Source of the DNA: Streptomyces netropsis
GTDB lineage: Bacteria; Actinomycetota; Actinomycetes; Streptomycetales; Streptomycetaceae
Direction: 5' to 3'
Assembly: GCF_014203545.1 (NCBI RefSeq)
Contig: NZ_JACHJG010000021.1
Location: forward strand, 1-59,376
DNA length: 59,376 nucleotides
Shown here: positions 41,851 to 50,395 of the stretch, one piece after another
Layout: each line of letters opens with the position of its first letter
Position numbering within the stretch: the stretch's first letter is position 1
Notes under the pieces: generated by a model
The model's database searches: none
What the model was told of the DNA's origin: nothing
Seen by the model: the letters and a program-made list of their open reading frames with translations, nothing else
Made by a program: the position numbers and the translations under genes

Positions 41851-42684
41851 TCAGTCGGCGATGAGGCCCTCGCGCAGCTGCGACAGCGTGCGCGTGAGCA
41901 GCCGGGAGACGTGCATCTGCGAGATGCCGACCTCCTCGCCGATCTGCGACTGCGTCATATTGGCGAAGAACCGCAACATGATGATCTGCCGCTCGCGGGG
42001 CGGCAGTTTGGCCAGCAGGGGCTTGAGCGACTCGCGGTACTCCACGCCCTCCAGCGCGGTGTCCTCGTAGCCCAGGCGGTCGGCGAGCGAGCCCTCGCCG
42101 CCGTCGTCCTCGGGGGAGGGGGAATCGAGCGAGCTGGCGGTGTAGGCATTGCCGACGGCCAGGCCGTCGACGACGTCCTCCTCGGACACCCCCAGGCACA
42201 GGGCCAGTTCGGGAACGGTCGGCGACCGGTCCAGCTTCTGCGCCAGCTCGTCACTGGCCTTGGTGAGGGCCAGCCGCAGCTCCTGAAGGCGGCGCGGCAC
42301 CCGTACGGACCAGCTGGTGTCCCGGAAGAAGCGCTTGATCTCGCCCACGACCGTCGGCATCGCGAACGTGGGGAACTCCACGCCCCGTTCGCAGTCGAAC
42401 CGGTCGATCGCCTTGATCAGGCCGATCGTGCCGACCTGGACGATGTCCTCCATCGGCTCGTTGCGGCTGCGGAAGCGGGCCGCCGCGTAGCGCACGAGGG
42501 GGAGATTGAGCTCGATGAGGGTGTCGCGGACGTACGTACGCTCCGCGCTGTCCCGCTCCAGCGTGGCCAGTCGCAGGAAGAGCGATCGGGAGAGGGTGCG
42601 GGTGTCGATGGCTTCGCAGTCGTCGAGCACGGCGTGCGGTGCGTCGTTGGCGAGCACCTTCGCGCTGCCCAGGTCTACGGACAT
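41851..42684 (-). CDS. sigN: SigB/SigF-type RNA polymerase sigma factor (SigN-like)
   Basis: A 277-aa sigma-70 factor of the stress/sporulation group. Region 2 is present (LPLVRYAAARFRSRNEPMEDIVQVGTIGLIKAIDRFDCERGVEFPTFAMPTVVGEIKRFFRD), then region 3 and the region 4 HTH (MTQSQIGEEVGISQMHVSRLLTRTLSQLREGL). The ATG at 42682-42684 follows AAGGGGG. It lies next to the sigF-like gene in the order known for sigN-sigF of Streptomyces coelicolor, from which the symbol is taken. SigN acts in aerial growth there. The 200-bp leader has a possible TTGACG -35. Confidence 0.8.
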   Translation of the reverse strand: MSVDLGSAKVLANDAPHAVLDDCEAIDTRTLSRSLFLRLATLERDSAERTYVRDTLIELNLPLVRYAAARFRSRNEPMEDIVQVGTIGLIKAIDRFDCERGVEFPTFAMPTVVGEIKRFFRDTSWSVRVPRRLQELRLALTKASDELAQKLDRSPTVPELALCLGVSEEDVVDGLAVGNAYTASSLDSPSPEDDGGEGSLADRLGYEDTALEGVEYRESLKPLLAKLPPRERQIIMLRFFANMTQSQIGEEVGISQMHVSRLLTRTLSQLREGLIAD

Positions 42685-42884
42685 GCCACCCCCTTGAGGT
42701 CGCGGACGGGTTCACAGCGGCGCCCCTGCCGAGGGTACGGACGAGGGGTTCAACCTCCACCTGAATACCGGAGGCCGCGCTGTGACAAACGCAGTTCCTG
42801 CAGAATGTCACATGTCGGCAACACGCTGTAGCGTCAAGTCGATATATCTGCCCCATCACTGCAGGAAGGTGTCACCCGTAAGGG

Positions 42885-43862
42885 TTAGGCGTCGATTCGA
42901 TTTGCGGATCGCAGTCGGGCGAAGCTCCGGGAGAGCAGCCGGGACACATGCATCTGCGAGACGCCCAGCTCGGCGCTGATCTGGGACTGCGTCAGATTGC
43001 TGTAGTAGCGCAGCAGCAGAATGCGCTGCTCGCGCTCCGGCAGTTGCACGAGCAGATGGCGCACGAGATCCCGGTGTTCGACCCCGGCGAGTGCCGGATC
43101 CTCGTAGCCGAGCCGGTCCAGCAGCCCGGGCAGCCCGTCGCCCTCCTGCGCCGCCTCCAGCGAGGTGGCGTGGTACGAGCGGCCGGCCTCGATGCACGCC
43201 AGCACCTCGTCCTCACCGATCTTGAGCCGTTCGGCGATCTCGGCCGTGGTGGGGGAGCGGCCGTGCAGCACCGTCAGGTCCTCGCTGGCGCCGTTGACCT
43301 GCACCCACAGCTCGTGGAGGCGGCGCGGCACGTGGACGGTGCGGACGTTGTCGCGGAAGTAGCGCTTGATCTCGCCCACGACGGTCGGCATCGCGAAGGT
43401 CGGGAACTGCACCCCGCGGTCGGGGTCGAAGCGGTCGATGGCGTTGATGAGCCCGATCGTGCCGACCTGGACGACGTCCTCCATCGGCTCGTTGCGGCTG
43501 CGGAAGCGGGCCGCCGCGTAGCGCACGAGCGGGAGGTTGGCCTCGATCAGGGCGGCCCGCACCCGGGCGTGCTCGGGGGTGCCGGGCTCCAGGGTGGAGA
43601 TCTCCTTGAAGAGCACCTGGGTCAGTGCCCTGGCGTCCGCGCCCCGGCTCTCCCGGGTGCGCGGGGCGCTCTCGGCGTCGGGGGCCGGACCGGGACCGGC
43701 GGCCGGGCCGGGGGTGGCGGGAGTGGCGGGAGCGCCACCGGGACCGGCGGCCGGGGAGTCGGCGGCCCGGGGGCCGGCGGGTCCCGCGGCGGTGCCGGGG
43801 TCGCGTTGATGGTTGTCGCGTTGGTGGGGGGCTTCGGGCACGGTACGGGCCGACACGGTCAC
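42885..43862 (-). CDS. sigF: Sporulation sigma factor SigF
   Basis: A 325-aa sigma factor. A Pro/Ala/Gly-rich N-terminal extension of about 65 residues precedes DARALTQVLFKEISTLEPGTPEHARVRAALIEANLPLVRYAAARFRS and regions 2-4, ending SQISAELGVSQMHVSRLLSRSFARLRSANRIDA. The ending and the EPGTPEH segment match what I recall of S. coelicolor SigF, the late sporulation factor needed for spore maturation. The GTG at 43860-43862 follows GAAGGGG. The extension is longer than in that protein. Confidence 0.85.
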   Translation of the reverse strand: MTVSARTVPEAPHQRDNHQRDPGTAAGPAGPRAADSPAAGPGGAPATPATPGPAAGPGPAPDAESAPRTRESRGADARALTQVLFKEISTLEPGTPEHARVRAALIEANLPLVRYAAARFRSRNEPMEDVVQVGTIGLINAIDRFDPDRGVQFPTFAMPTVVGEIKRYFRDNVRTVHVPRRLHELWVQVNGASEDLTVLHGRSPTTAEIAERLKIGEDEVLACIEAGRSYHATSLEAAQEGDGLPGLLDRLGYEDPALAGVEHRDLVRHLLVQLPEREQRILLLRYYSNLTQSQISAELGVSQMHVSRLLSRSFARLRSANRIDA

Positions 43863-43982
43863 GCCACCCCTTCACGTCGACGCATTCAATTCACTCAACT
43901 CATCCGGGAAAAGCGGTCATAGCATCACAAGACATGTGCACTGTGTGCAAGCACCCCATAACATCGTGTTGAGCACAAAAAT

Positions 43983-44009
43983 GACCCCTCACCGTGGTGG
44001 TGAGGGGTC
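43983..44009 (-). terminator. Terminator after the Dabb gene
   Basis: Arms GACCCCTCACC and GGTGAGGGGTC with a 5-nt loop, followed on the minus strand by ATTTTTGTG, a textbook T run. Confidence 0.9.
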
Positions 44010-44047
44010 CTGCGGTCCCTACGGCGCGAACGGCCCGTGCGAACCGC

Positions 44048-44341
44048 TCAGAACGCGTAGTCGGCGATCACCCAAGTGGCGAACTCACGCCACAGTGCGA
44101 CGCCCGCCTGGTGGTCGGGGTGGTCGAGGTAGCGCTGGAGCGCAGCGGTGTCCTCGACGGAGCAGTTGATCGCGTAGTCGTAGGCGATCGGCCGGTCCGT
44201 GATGTTCCACGCGCACTCCCAGGAGCGCAGCTCGGGCACGAGGCCGCCCAGCTTCTCGAACGCCTGAACGCCGGCGACGACCCGCGGGTCGTCGCGCTCG
44301 ACGCCCTCGTTGAGCTTGAACAGGACGAGATGGCGAATCAC
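44048..44341 (-). CDS. Dabb (stress-responsive alpha/beta-barrel) family protein
   Basis: A 97-aa protein with the Dabb pattern: MIRHLVLFKLNEGV at the start, LRSWECAWNITDRPIAYDYAINCSVEDTAALQRYLDHPDHQAGVALW in the middle. It forms a dimeric ferredoxin-like barrel; its ligand is unknown. The ATG is at 44339-44341. It lies upstream of sigF on the same strand, with its own terminator between. Confidence 0.9.
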   Translation of the reverse strand: MIRHLVLFKLNEGVERDDPRVVAGVQAFEKLGGLVPELRSWECAWNITDRPIAYDYAINCSVEDTAALQRYLDHPDHQAGVALWREFATWVIADYAF

Positions 44342-44375
44342 GGGGCTGCCCTCCGTACGAGCGACGCGGAGTCGG

Positions 44376-44540
44376 TCAGTTGATCAGCTGGGTCATGAAC
44401 TCGCCGATGCTCTTGGCGGCGTCCGAGATCCCCTCGAAGCCTAGCTGGACGAGCTCGGCCGACCGCGCGGGGGAGGTGATGATCGTGTACCCCACGAAAA
44501 TGACGATGACGTAGGTGGCGATCTTCCTCGCTTGCGCCAT
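44376..44540 (-). CDS. 54-aa small membrane-associated protein
   Basis: A short protein (MAQARKIATYVIVIFVGYTIITSPARSAEL...) with one N-terminal hydrophobic segment of about 15 residues and an amphipathic helix behind it. The ATG at 44538-44540 follows GGGGAGG with a 7-nt gap, a strong ribosome site. It could be a membrane anchor or a leaderless secreted peptide. It lies 34 nt upstream of the Dabb gene and probably shares its transcript. Confidence 0.75.
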   Translation of the reverse strand: MAQARKIATYVIVIFVGYTIITSPARSAELVQLGFEGISDAAKSIGEFMTQLIN

Positions 44541-44804
44541 GACGCGCTGCCTCCCCGGCTGCTCCCCTGTGCGGTCGCGAGAGTCTATCCGTACGTACGG
44601 TCGAAGATCGGGAGCACGCGCGGTACTCACATCATCTTTAAGGACCAAAGGCCCGGCAAGCAGGGCCGTTCGCCCGCCGGTCGGGCCTCCGGGTGGGCGG
44701 AGGATGGACCGTGCGCCCGACGGGTCTGGCAGGAATCCGGAGGGCGAGGGACATGGCCTCACTGCGGGGTCCGGGCCGCGCTTTCCCCTGATGCGGCCCG
44801 TACT

Positions 44805-44924
44805 TGGAGACCGTGTCCTCGTCGGGGGAAGCGGCTTGTCCCCCCGATCGCCGCTTCCCCCGTACCAAACGCCGGAGCCCCGGCTCCGAGCCCGTTCGTT
44901 CACGGGTTCGGAGCCGGGGCTTTT
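44805..44924 (+). ncRNA. Small RNA candidate resembling the actinobacterial 6C RNA
   Basis: A 12-bp perfect stem (GGGGGAAGCGGC 44824-44835; GCCGCTTCCCCC 44850-44861) presents a 14-nt loop containing CCCCCC. A long composite terminator follows at 44877-44920 with a TTTT tail. No plus-strand ORF explains the terminator. A C6-containing loop before a terminator is the feature that gave the 6C RNA of actinobacteria its name; such C-rich loops can bind G-rich ribosome sites. The 5' end is a guess and no convincing promoter was found. Confidence 0.55.
44877..44924 (+). terminator. Composite terminator of the small RNA
   Basis: Outer arms GCCCCGGCTCCGA and TCGGAGCCGGGGC, an inner hairpin CCCGT/ACGGG, then TTTT on the plus strand. 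Confidence 0.85.
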
Positions 44925-44996
44925 CGGTGCCCGTGCGCCGCGCGCGCGGGCGCGGGGGGAGCGCGACGGCCACGGGCTGGCCTGGAGGGCGCGCGG

Positions 44997-45473
44997 TCAG
45001 GGGGCCGGCCGGTCCTCTCCGCCCGCCGCGCCGCCGTCCTCGGTGCGGCACTCACCCCGGTGCCCGCCGCCGGGCTGACGGGGCATCCGCGCGGCGGGAG
45101 CCGTGACCGGGGCGGCGGCCGGGATCGGTGCTGCCGTGCGCCCGGGGACGTCGCCGAGCGTCGCGTACAGCGGAATCGATTCGTTCAGCCCCGTGATGAC
45201 GAAGGACTTGCGGGCGAGTGGCGCCGGCACCACCACGTACAGATCCATTCCCTGGCGCCGCGTCTGCCGCCGGGCCTCCACCAGGACCGACAGGGCGGTC
45301 GCGGTGGCGAAGCGGGAGGCCGACAGGTCGGCGATCAGCGCGTCGCAGGTATGCGCATGGGCCTCGATGATCCTTTGCAGTGCGGTGCGGAGACCGGGGG
45401 CGTTCTCGATGTCGACCACGTCGGGGAAGGCCACCACGCAATGGGCGGAGATGATCTGGGTGGGCACCTGCAT
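44997..45473 (-). CDS. STAS-domain protein (anti-sigma-factor-antagonist type)
   Basis: A 158-aa protein. The STAS fold spans about 1-110: VVAFPDVVDIENAPGLRTALQRII, then CDALIADLSASRFATATALSVLVEARRQTRRQGMDLYVV. The usual DSSG phosphoserine site reads FATATAL, so serine is replaced by alanine/threonine and normal SpoIIAA-type switching is doubtful. A Pro/Ala/Gly-rich tail follows. The ATG at 45471-45473 follows AAGAGG. Lying 1.1 kb from sigF/sigN, it may act in partner-switching control of such sigma factors; no anti-sigma kinase is adjacent. Confidence 0.82.
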   Translation of the reverse strand: MQVPTQIISAHCVVAFPDVVDIENAPGLRTALQRIIEAHAHTCDALIADLSASRFATATALSVLVEARRQTRRQGMDLYVVVPAPLARKSFVITGLNESIPLYATLGDVPGRTAAPIPAAAPVTAPAARMPRQPGGGHRGECRTEDGGAAGGEDRPAP

Positions 45474-45802
45474 GAGGTCCTCTTCAGGGTGCTGGTTCTG
45501 ACCCGGAGAAGGCCGCTTTTTGACCTGGGGCGATTTCACCACAATCGCGCCCGGCATGGGGGAAAGCCGGAATTTACCGTCAGGCGTGCCGGTCCCGGGA
45601 GTAAAATCCCCGCCCTTGTGGTGGATTTCGACCGTGGAGCGGTCGTACTCGACGGCCGTACGAACGGAAGCCGCCGATCGGGCGCGAGCTCACCTCAAAG
45701 GAATCCTTTGATTTAATGTCGGAATTCATTATTCGACTTATGGAGTGAGTCTCGGTAGCTTCGGGAGCGTCCGAATCCGGCCGACCGTGAGGCGGTAACA
45801 CC

Positions 45803-46840
45803 ATGGCGGGCGAGCGCCGAGCAGTGACTCCGTGGAAGTTCATGGCCGCGACGGCCCTGTTGTGGGGATCGGCCTTCCCGGCGATCCGCATCGCGCTGGA
45901 GGGGTACTCCCCGACGGCCATGGCGGTCCTGCGCCTCGTCTTCGCGGTCGTGCTCCTGCTGCCCTGCGTGCTCACCGGCCGCATCAGCCGACTGCGCCGG
46001 GGCGACCTGCTGCGCATGGCCGGCTTCGGCGTCACCGGCATGACGGCCTATCAGCTGCTCCTCTACGCCGGCGAACGGCACGTCGAGGGCGGCACGGCGG
46101 CGATGCTCGTGGCCACCTCCCCCGTATTCGCCACGGCCCTCGGCATGCTCGTCCTGCGGGAGCGCCCCGGCGCCTGGGGCGTCGCCGGGCTCGTGGTGGC
46201 GCTGTGCGGCGCGCTCGTGGTGGCGACGGCCGGCGGCGACGGCGGCGGCTCGTACTCCGGCATGGCGATGATCGTCCTGGCGGCGGCGGCCCAGGCCACG
46301 TCCTTCATCCTGCAAAAGCCCCTGCTGCGCCGGTACTCGGGCATGGACTGCATCTTCTACGGCAGCCTCTTCGGCCTCGTCCCCCTGCTGGTCTTCACCC
46401 CGGACGCGGCCACCCAGCTGGTCGCGGCCGACTGGCAGCAGACCGCCGCCGTCGTCTGGCTCGGCCTCGCCTGTACGGTCCTGGCCTTCTGCACCTGGTC
46501 CCGCGTTCTCGCGGCGGCCACGGCCTCGACCAGCTCGCTCGTCCTCTACGCGGTCCCCGTGGCGGCCCTCGCCCTGGACGCCGCCCTCCTCGGTGCCGTC
46601 CCGGGCCTCATGGCCGGCGTCGGCGGCCTGATCGTGCTGGCGGGAGTGGCCCTGGCCGCCTTCCGCCGCCCGGCACCCACGACACCGTCCCGCGCGGTCG
46701 CCTGCGGCGGGCCGTCCACGGACGCGGCGGACGCGACTGCGGATGTGGACGCGGCTGCGGACGCGAGGGTGGACGCGGCTGCTGACGCCGCCGAACGCGA
46801 AGCGGTGGCGGCGGGGGCACGCGGCTCGTCCGACCGCTGA
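45803..46840 (+). CDS. EamA/DMT-family transporter
   Basis: A 345-aa membrane protein with ten hydrophobic spans in two EamA repeats: ALLWGSAFPAIRIALEGYSPTAMAVLRLVFAVVLL, VEGGTAAMLVATSPVFATALGMLVLRERPGAWGVAGLVVALCGALVV, and the second half from about 155. It probably exports a metabolite or amino acid. The C-terminal 50 residues are an unusual Ala/Asp tail (DAADATADVDAAADARVDAA). The ATG at 45803 is behind GTGAGGCGG. The AT-rich stretch 45700-45750 upstream is a likely promoter region. Confidence 0.92.
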   Translation: MAGERRAVTPWKFMAATALLWGSAFPAIRIALEGYSPTAMAVLRLVFAVVLLLPCVLTGRISRLRRGDLLRMAGFGVTGMTAYQLLLYAGERHVEGGTAAMLVATSPVFATALGMLVLRERPGAWGVAGLVVALCGALVVATAGGDGGGSYSGMAMIVLAAAAQATSFILQKPLLRRYSGMDCIFYGSLFGLVPLLVFTPDAATQLVAADWQQTAAVVWLGLACTVLAFCTWSRVLAAATASTSSLVLYAVPVAALALDAALLGAVPGLMAGVGGLIVLAGVALAAFRRPAPTTPSRAVACGGPSTDAADATADVDAAADARVDAAADAAEREAVAAGARGSSDR

Positions 46841-46925
46841 CCCGACCGTCCGACCGTCCTACCGCCCGCCCCTGACCCACGCCGGTCAGGGGCTGCTGTC
46901 ATCTTCCGTCTTCTTCGAGGAAGCA

Positions 46926-46968
46926 AAACACCCCCCCGACCGCGTTTCCGCAGGTCGGAGGGGTGTTC
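46926..46968 (-). terminator. Terminator after tRNA-Ser(CGA)
   Basis: ACACCCC(C)CCGACC and GGTCGGAGGGGTGT flank GCGTTTCCGCA. It lies just past the tRNA 3' end on the minus strand and ends in TGTTTTGC there. Confidence 0.85.
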
Positions 46969-46972
46969 ATGG

Positions 46973-47059
46973 CGGTAGCGGTGGGATTTGAACCCACGGT
47001 GGAGTTGCCCCCACACACGCTTTCGAGGCGTGCTCCTTAGGCCGCTCGGACACGCTACC
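46973..47059 (-). tRNA. tRNA-Ser (anticodon CGA)
   Basis: Acceptor arms GGTAGCG/CGCTACC. The anticodon is in CGCCTCGAAAGCG. The class II variable arm (TGTGGGGGCAACTCCACC) and T-loop GGTTCAAATCC are present. 87 nt; CCA is not encoded. Confidence 0.95.
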
Positions 47060-47139
47060 GAGAGGAAGCTTAGCGGACAGTTGGCCGTGCTTTGTAATCG
47101 GCCTCCGTCAGGGGGCCGGCGCGGGCCCCGGCGAGGGGG

Positions 47140-47628
47140 TCAGCGGGTGCGGAAGAAGTCCGTCAGGAGCGTCGCGCACTCGTCGGCGAGGACGCCGGCG
47201 ACCACCTCGGGGCGGTGGTTGAGGCGGCGATCACGGACGACGTCCCAGAGGGACCCGGCCGCGCCCGCCTTCTCGTCGACCGCGCCGTAGACGACCCGGT
47301 CCAGCCGGGAGAGGACGATCGCGCCCGCGCACATCGTGCACGGCTCCAAGGTCACCACGAGCGTGCAGCCGGACAGGCGCCACTCGCCGACGGCGGCCGC
47401 GGCCTCGCGGATGGCGAGGACCTCCGCGTGGCCCGTCGGATCGCCCGTGGCCTCGCGTTCGTTGCGGCCACGGCCGATGACGGCGCCGTCCGGGTCCAGC
47501 ACGACCGCGCCGACCGGCACGTCGCCGGTGGCGGGGGCCTGTACGGCCTCCGCCAGCGCGGCCCGCATGGGGCCGCGCCACGGGTCGCGTACGGGGTCGT
47601 GCGGAGTGTTCTCGGCGGCTGCGTTCAT
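47140..47628 (-). CDS. tadA: tRNA-specific adenosine deaminase
   Basis: A 162-aa zinc enzyme. The catalytic motif is HAE (67-69; Glu69 shuttles the proton) and PCTMC (96-100) completes the zinc site. It deaminates A34 to inosine in tRNA-Arg(ACG), which is encoded at 32467. The ATG at 47626-47628 suits the family start. A companion gene lies just upstream on the same strand. Confidence 0.95.
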   Translation of the reverse strand: MNAAAENTPHDPVRDPWRGPMRAALAEAVQAPATGDVPVGAVVLDPDGAVIGRGRNEREATGDPTGHAEVLAIREAAAAVGEWRLSGCTLVVTLEPCTMCAGAIVLSRLDRVVYGAVDEKAGAAGSLWDVVRDRRLNHRPEVVAGVLADECATLLTDFFRTR

Positions 47629-47662
47629 GGCACCAGTGTGAGCGAGCACGCCCCGGCGGCCG

Positions 47663-48208
47663 TCAGCGGACGGCCTCCAGGACGTCGGTGCAGCCGAGCA
47701 TGTCCGCGATGTCGCCGAGCGCGTCCCCGCCGAGGGACTTCAGCTCCTTCTCGCTCATCCCGAGGTCGGCCAGGATCTCCGTGTCGCCCAGCGGACCGGC
47801 CGGCACCGGCACGGCGTCGCCCGAGGCGTCGTCGTCGGCCGGGTCCTCCGGCTCGCCGTCCTCGGTGCCGTCGAGATCGACCAGGCTGTCGAGGTCGCTC
47901 TCGTTCTCCTCACGGCCCAGCAGCTCGTCGGCGAGCATCGCGCCGTACGAGCTGCGGCTGGCCGCGACGGCGTCCGAGAGGTAGATACGAGGGTCCTCCT
48001 CGCCGTCCACCCGGACGAGACCGAACCAGGCGTCCTCCTGCTCGATGAACACCAGGACCGTGTCGTCGTCGACCGAGGAATCCCGGGCCAGGTCGGCGAA
48101 GTCCGACAAGGTTTCCACGTTGTCGAGATCTGTGTCGCTCGCTTGCCACCCGTCTTCGGTGCGCGCGAGCAGTGCGGCGAAGTACACCGTGACTCTCCCA
48201 CTGGTCAT
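47663..48208 (-). CDS. tadA-associated protein
   Basis: A 181-aa acidic protein (VTVYFAALLARTEDGWQASDTDLDNVETLSDFADLARDSSVDDDTVLVFIEQEDAWFGLVRVDGEEDPRIYLSDAVAAS, then an Asp/Glu-rich hinge and SEKELKSLGGDALGDIADMLGCTDVLEAVR). This family is found beside tadA in actinobacteria; the partnership is inferred from position. The ATG at 48206-48208 was chosen at the first conserved residues. Its stop is 34 nt from the tadA start. Confidence 0.88.
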   Translation of the reverse strand: MTSGRVTVYFAALLARTEDGWQASDTDLDNVETLSDFADLARDSSVDDDTVLVFIEQEDAWFGLVRVDGEEDPRIYLSDAVAASRSSYGAMLADELLGREENESDLDSLVDLDGTEDGEPEDPADDDASGDAVPVPAGPLGDTEILADLGMSEKELKSLGGDALGDIADMLGCTDVLEAVR

Positions 48209-48434
48209 AGGCGGTGCCGGGCCGGACGGGGACACCACCCCGCCCACTCGGAATCGTGGCAGAAACCCGGCCGTTGCGAGAGGTCTTCCGCGCTGCGTCG
48301 TGCAGCAGTCCGAAGAGATGTGGCTCACGTGGCCCGTACGGGCGCCGGTGCGTCGCCCGTACGCCTCACCTGCGGGCCCGGCCGTGTCGGGTGCGCGGCC
48401 CGCCCGTGTCGCGGGCCGTCCCCGGCCCGTCACG

Positions 48435-48674
48435 TCACCAGCGGAACGTCCGCATGCGCATCTGCTGCCGCATGCGCGCCGCCCGGGCCCGGCGCGGCTG
48501 CACCCGGTCCCGCAGCTCCTTGGCCTCATTCAGCTCGCGGAGGAACTGGGCCCGTCTGCGCCTGCGTTCCTCGTCGGTCTCCGAGCCCTCCGCCCGGTCC
48601 AGGGGCTTCGTCGATCTCCCCGTCCCCCGGGACTTCCGGGCCGGTTCGGGTCCGCGCTTGTCACGGTCAGCCAT
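48435..48674 (-). CDS. Small highly basic conserved protein
   Basis: A 79-aa protein very rich in Arg and Lys (DEERRRRRAQFLRELNEAKELRDRVQPRRARAARMRQQMRMRTFRW), predicted as a long charged helix that probably binds nucleic acid or ribosomes. The ATG at 48672-48674 is preferred over a GTG 12 nt upstream. Found in this place, between the tadA pair and upp, in relatives as far as I recall; function unknown. Confidence 0.75.
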   Translation of the reverse strand: MADRDKRGPEPARKSRGTGRSTKPLDRAEGSETDEERRRRRAQFLRELNEAKELRDRVQPRRARAARMRQQMRMRTFRW

Positions 48675-48834
48675 GGGCAGCACCACCTCGCGCCGAGGTC
48701 CTCGCCCGGAGCGTCAGTCCAGGCGTACGTGCCCACTTTCCCCCTTAGTGGTGGTTTGATGCCAGTGAGACGACAGACCGTCGTCGGGCACCGGGCGGGC
48801 GCTGACGCCCGAAAGCTCGGTTAATGTCGATGTC

Positions 48835-49470
48835 ATGCGGATCCACGTCGTCGACCACCCGCTGGTGGCGCACAAACTCACCACGCTGCGCGACAAGCGC
48901 ACCGACTCCCCCACCTTCCGGCGTCTCGCCGACGAGCTGGTCACCCTGCTCGCCTACGAGGCGACGCGCGACGTGCGCACCGAGCAGGTCGACATCGAGT
49001 CCCCGGTCTGCGCCACCACCGGCGTGAAGCTTTCCCACCCGCGCCCGCTCGTGGTGCCGATCCTGCGTGCCGGGCTCGGCATGCTCGACGGCATGGTGCG
49101 GCTGCTGCCCACGGCCGAGGTCGGCTTCCTGGGCATGATCCGCAATGAGGAGACCCTCAAGGCGGAGACGTACGCGACGCGCATGCCCGACGACCTCTCG
49201 GGTCGCCAGGTGTACGTGCTCGACCCGATGCTCGCCACCGGCGGCACGCTCGTCGCCGCGATCAACGAGCTGATCGAGCGCGGCGCGGACGACGTCACCG
49301 CCATCACGCTGCTGGCCGCGCCCGAGGGCGTCGAGGTCATGGAGCGCGACCTGGCGGGCGCGCCGGTCACCGTCGTCACGGCGTCGGTGGACGAGCGGCT
49401 CAACGAGGCGGGCTACATCGTCCCGGGCCTCGGCGACGCGGGCGACCGCATGTACGGCACCGCGGGCTGA
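48835..49470 (+). CDS. upp: Uracil phosphoribosyltransferase
   Basis: A 211-aa enzyme of normal family length. It converts uracil and PRPP to UMP in pyrimidine salvage. Landmarks are RPLVVPILRAGLGMLDGM (70-87), the PRPP loop DPMLATGGT (130-138), TLLAAPEGVEVM and the uracil-binding YIVPGLGDAGDR near the C-terminus. The ATG is at 48835. A 20-bp perfect terminator stem follows. Confidence 0.98.
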   Translation: MRIHVVDHPLVAHKLTTLRDKRTDSPTFRRLADELVTLLAYEATRDVRTEQVDIESPVCATTGVKLSHPRPLVVPILRAGLGMLDGMVRLLPTAEVGFLGMIRNEETLKAETYATRMPDDLSGRQVYVLDPMLATGGTLVAAINELIERGADDVTAITLLAAPEGVEVMERDLAGAPVTVVTASVDERLNEAGYIVPGLGDAGDRMYGTAG

Positions 49471-49536
49471 CCCTGCGGCTCCCCGCGTAGACCGCGCGCA
49501 GGGCTCGTACAGAGCCGATTTCTTCGTTCGTTCCAC

Positions 49537-49580
49537 GGCCGTCGGGCCGGGCCGCCACTCGGCGGCCCGGCCCGACGGCC
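49537..49580. terminator. Bidirectional terminator between upp and the LytR_C gene
   Basis: Perfect 20-bp arms, beginning GGCCGTCGGGCC and ending GGCCCGACGGCC, around a 4-nt loop ACTC. It serves convergent genes. Confidence 0.93.
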
Positions 49581-49609
49581 GTTCCGGTCTTACCGAGGCG
49601 GTCCGGCGC

Positions 49610-50269
49610 TCAGCACACCGTCGCGGACGGCGACGGCTTCGGCGGCGCGGTCAGCTCGGCCACGGCCCGCTCGGCGTCCGCCGGCGACGACAGCTGCTTG
49701 AACCCCGTGCCCAGGATCAGATCGATGTCCGCGTCGTCGTGCCGGCCGGCCTGCGCCTCCGTGTCGGCGAGCTGCGCGCCCACGAGCTTCAGCGCGCCCT
49801 CGGAGTCCGGGCCGCCCAGCAGCAGCCCGGCCTTCGCGACCTTCTTGTCGTACGCGGCCGGGGCGTTCCCCACCTTGCCGATCTTGAAGCCGCGCTTCGC
49901 CAGCTCGTCCGCCGTGGTCTTGGCGAGACCGCCGCGCGGCGTGGCGTTGTAGACGTTGACGGTGATGTCGGAGGGCTTGGGCAGCGGTTTCGGGGCCGCG
50001 GGGGCGGTCGCCGCGCGGCCCGCCGTACGGCCCTCGGCGGGCTTGCAGTCGCCCTTGCCGCCCTTGGGGGCCGCGTGGGTCCCGGTGCTGCCGCCGGAGA
50101 AGACGTCGACGAGCTGGAAGGTCCCCCACCCGCCCAGACCGAGCACGACGGTCGCGGCGACCGCGGCGAGCACGATCCTGCGGCGGCTCCGGGGGCGGCG
50201 CATGTGCGGGAAGCGGTTGCCCGTGATGCGGTACTTTCCGCCCATACCGGGAGGGGTGAGCATGCTCAT
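49610..50269 (-). CDS. LytR C-terminal-domain protein
   Basis: A 219-aa membrane-anchored protein. A basic cytoplasmic head (RRPRSRRRI), one membrane span (VLAAVAATVVLGLGGWGTFQLV, about 32-53), a Gly/Ala linker, and a LytR_C domain (ITVNVYNATPRGGLAKTTADELAKRGFKIGKVGNAP). The domain is extracytoplasmic and probably acts in cell-envelope assembly. The ATG at 50267-50269 begins MSMLTPPGMGG; a second ATG 6 nt on is possible. Confidence 0.9.
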   Translation of the reverse strand: MSMLTPPGMGGKYRITGNRFPHMRRPRSRRRIVLAAVAATVVLGLGGWGTFQLVDVFSGGSTGTHAAPKGGKGDCKPAEGRTAGRAATAPAAPKPLPKPSDITVNVYNATPRGGLAKTTADELAKRGFKIGKVGNAPAAYDKKVAKAGLLLGGPDSEGALKLVGAQLADTEAQAGRHDDADIDLILGTGFKQLSSPADAERAVAELTAPPKPSPSATVC

Positions 50270-50395
50270 GGGCGCAGCGTAGTGCGGGGCGGAGCCGCTG
50301 CCTACTAAATGATCAACGGGTTGCGGGCACCCCAACCCAAAAGGGCCAATATCGGCCGGGGGCGGGTGGTGGCGCGCGGTGCCGCGATGCGGTGC

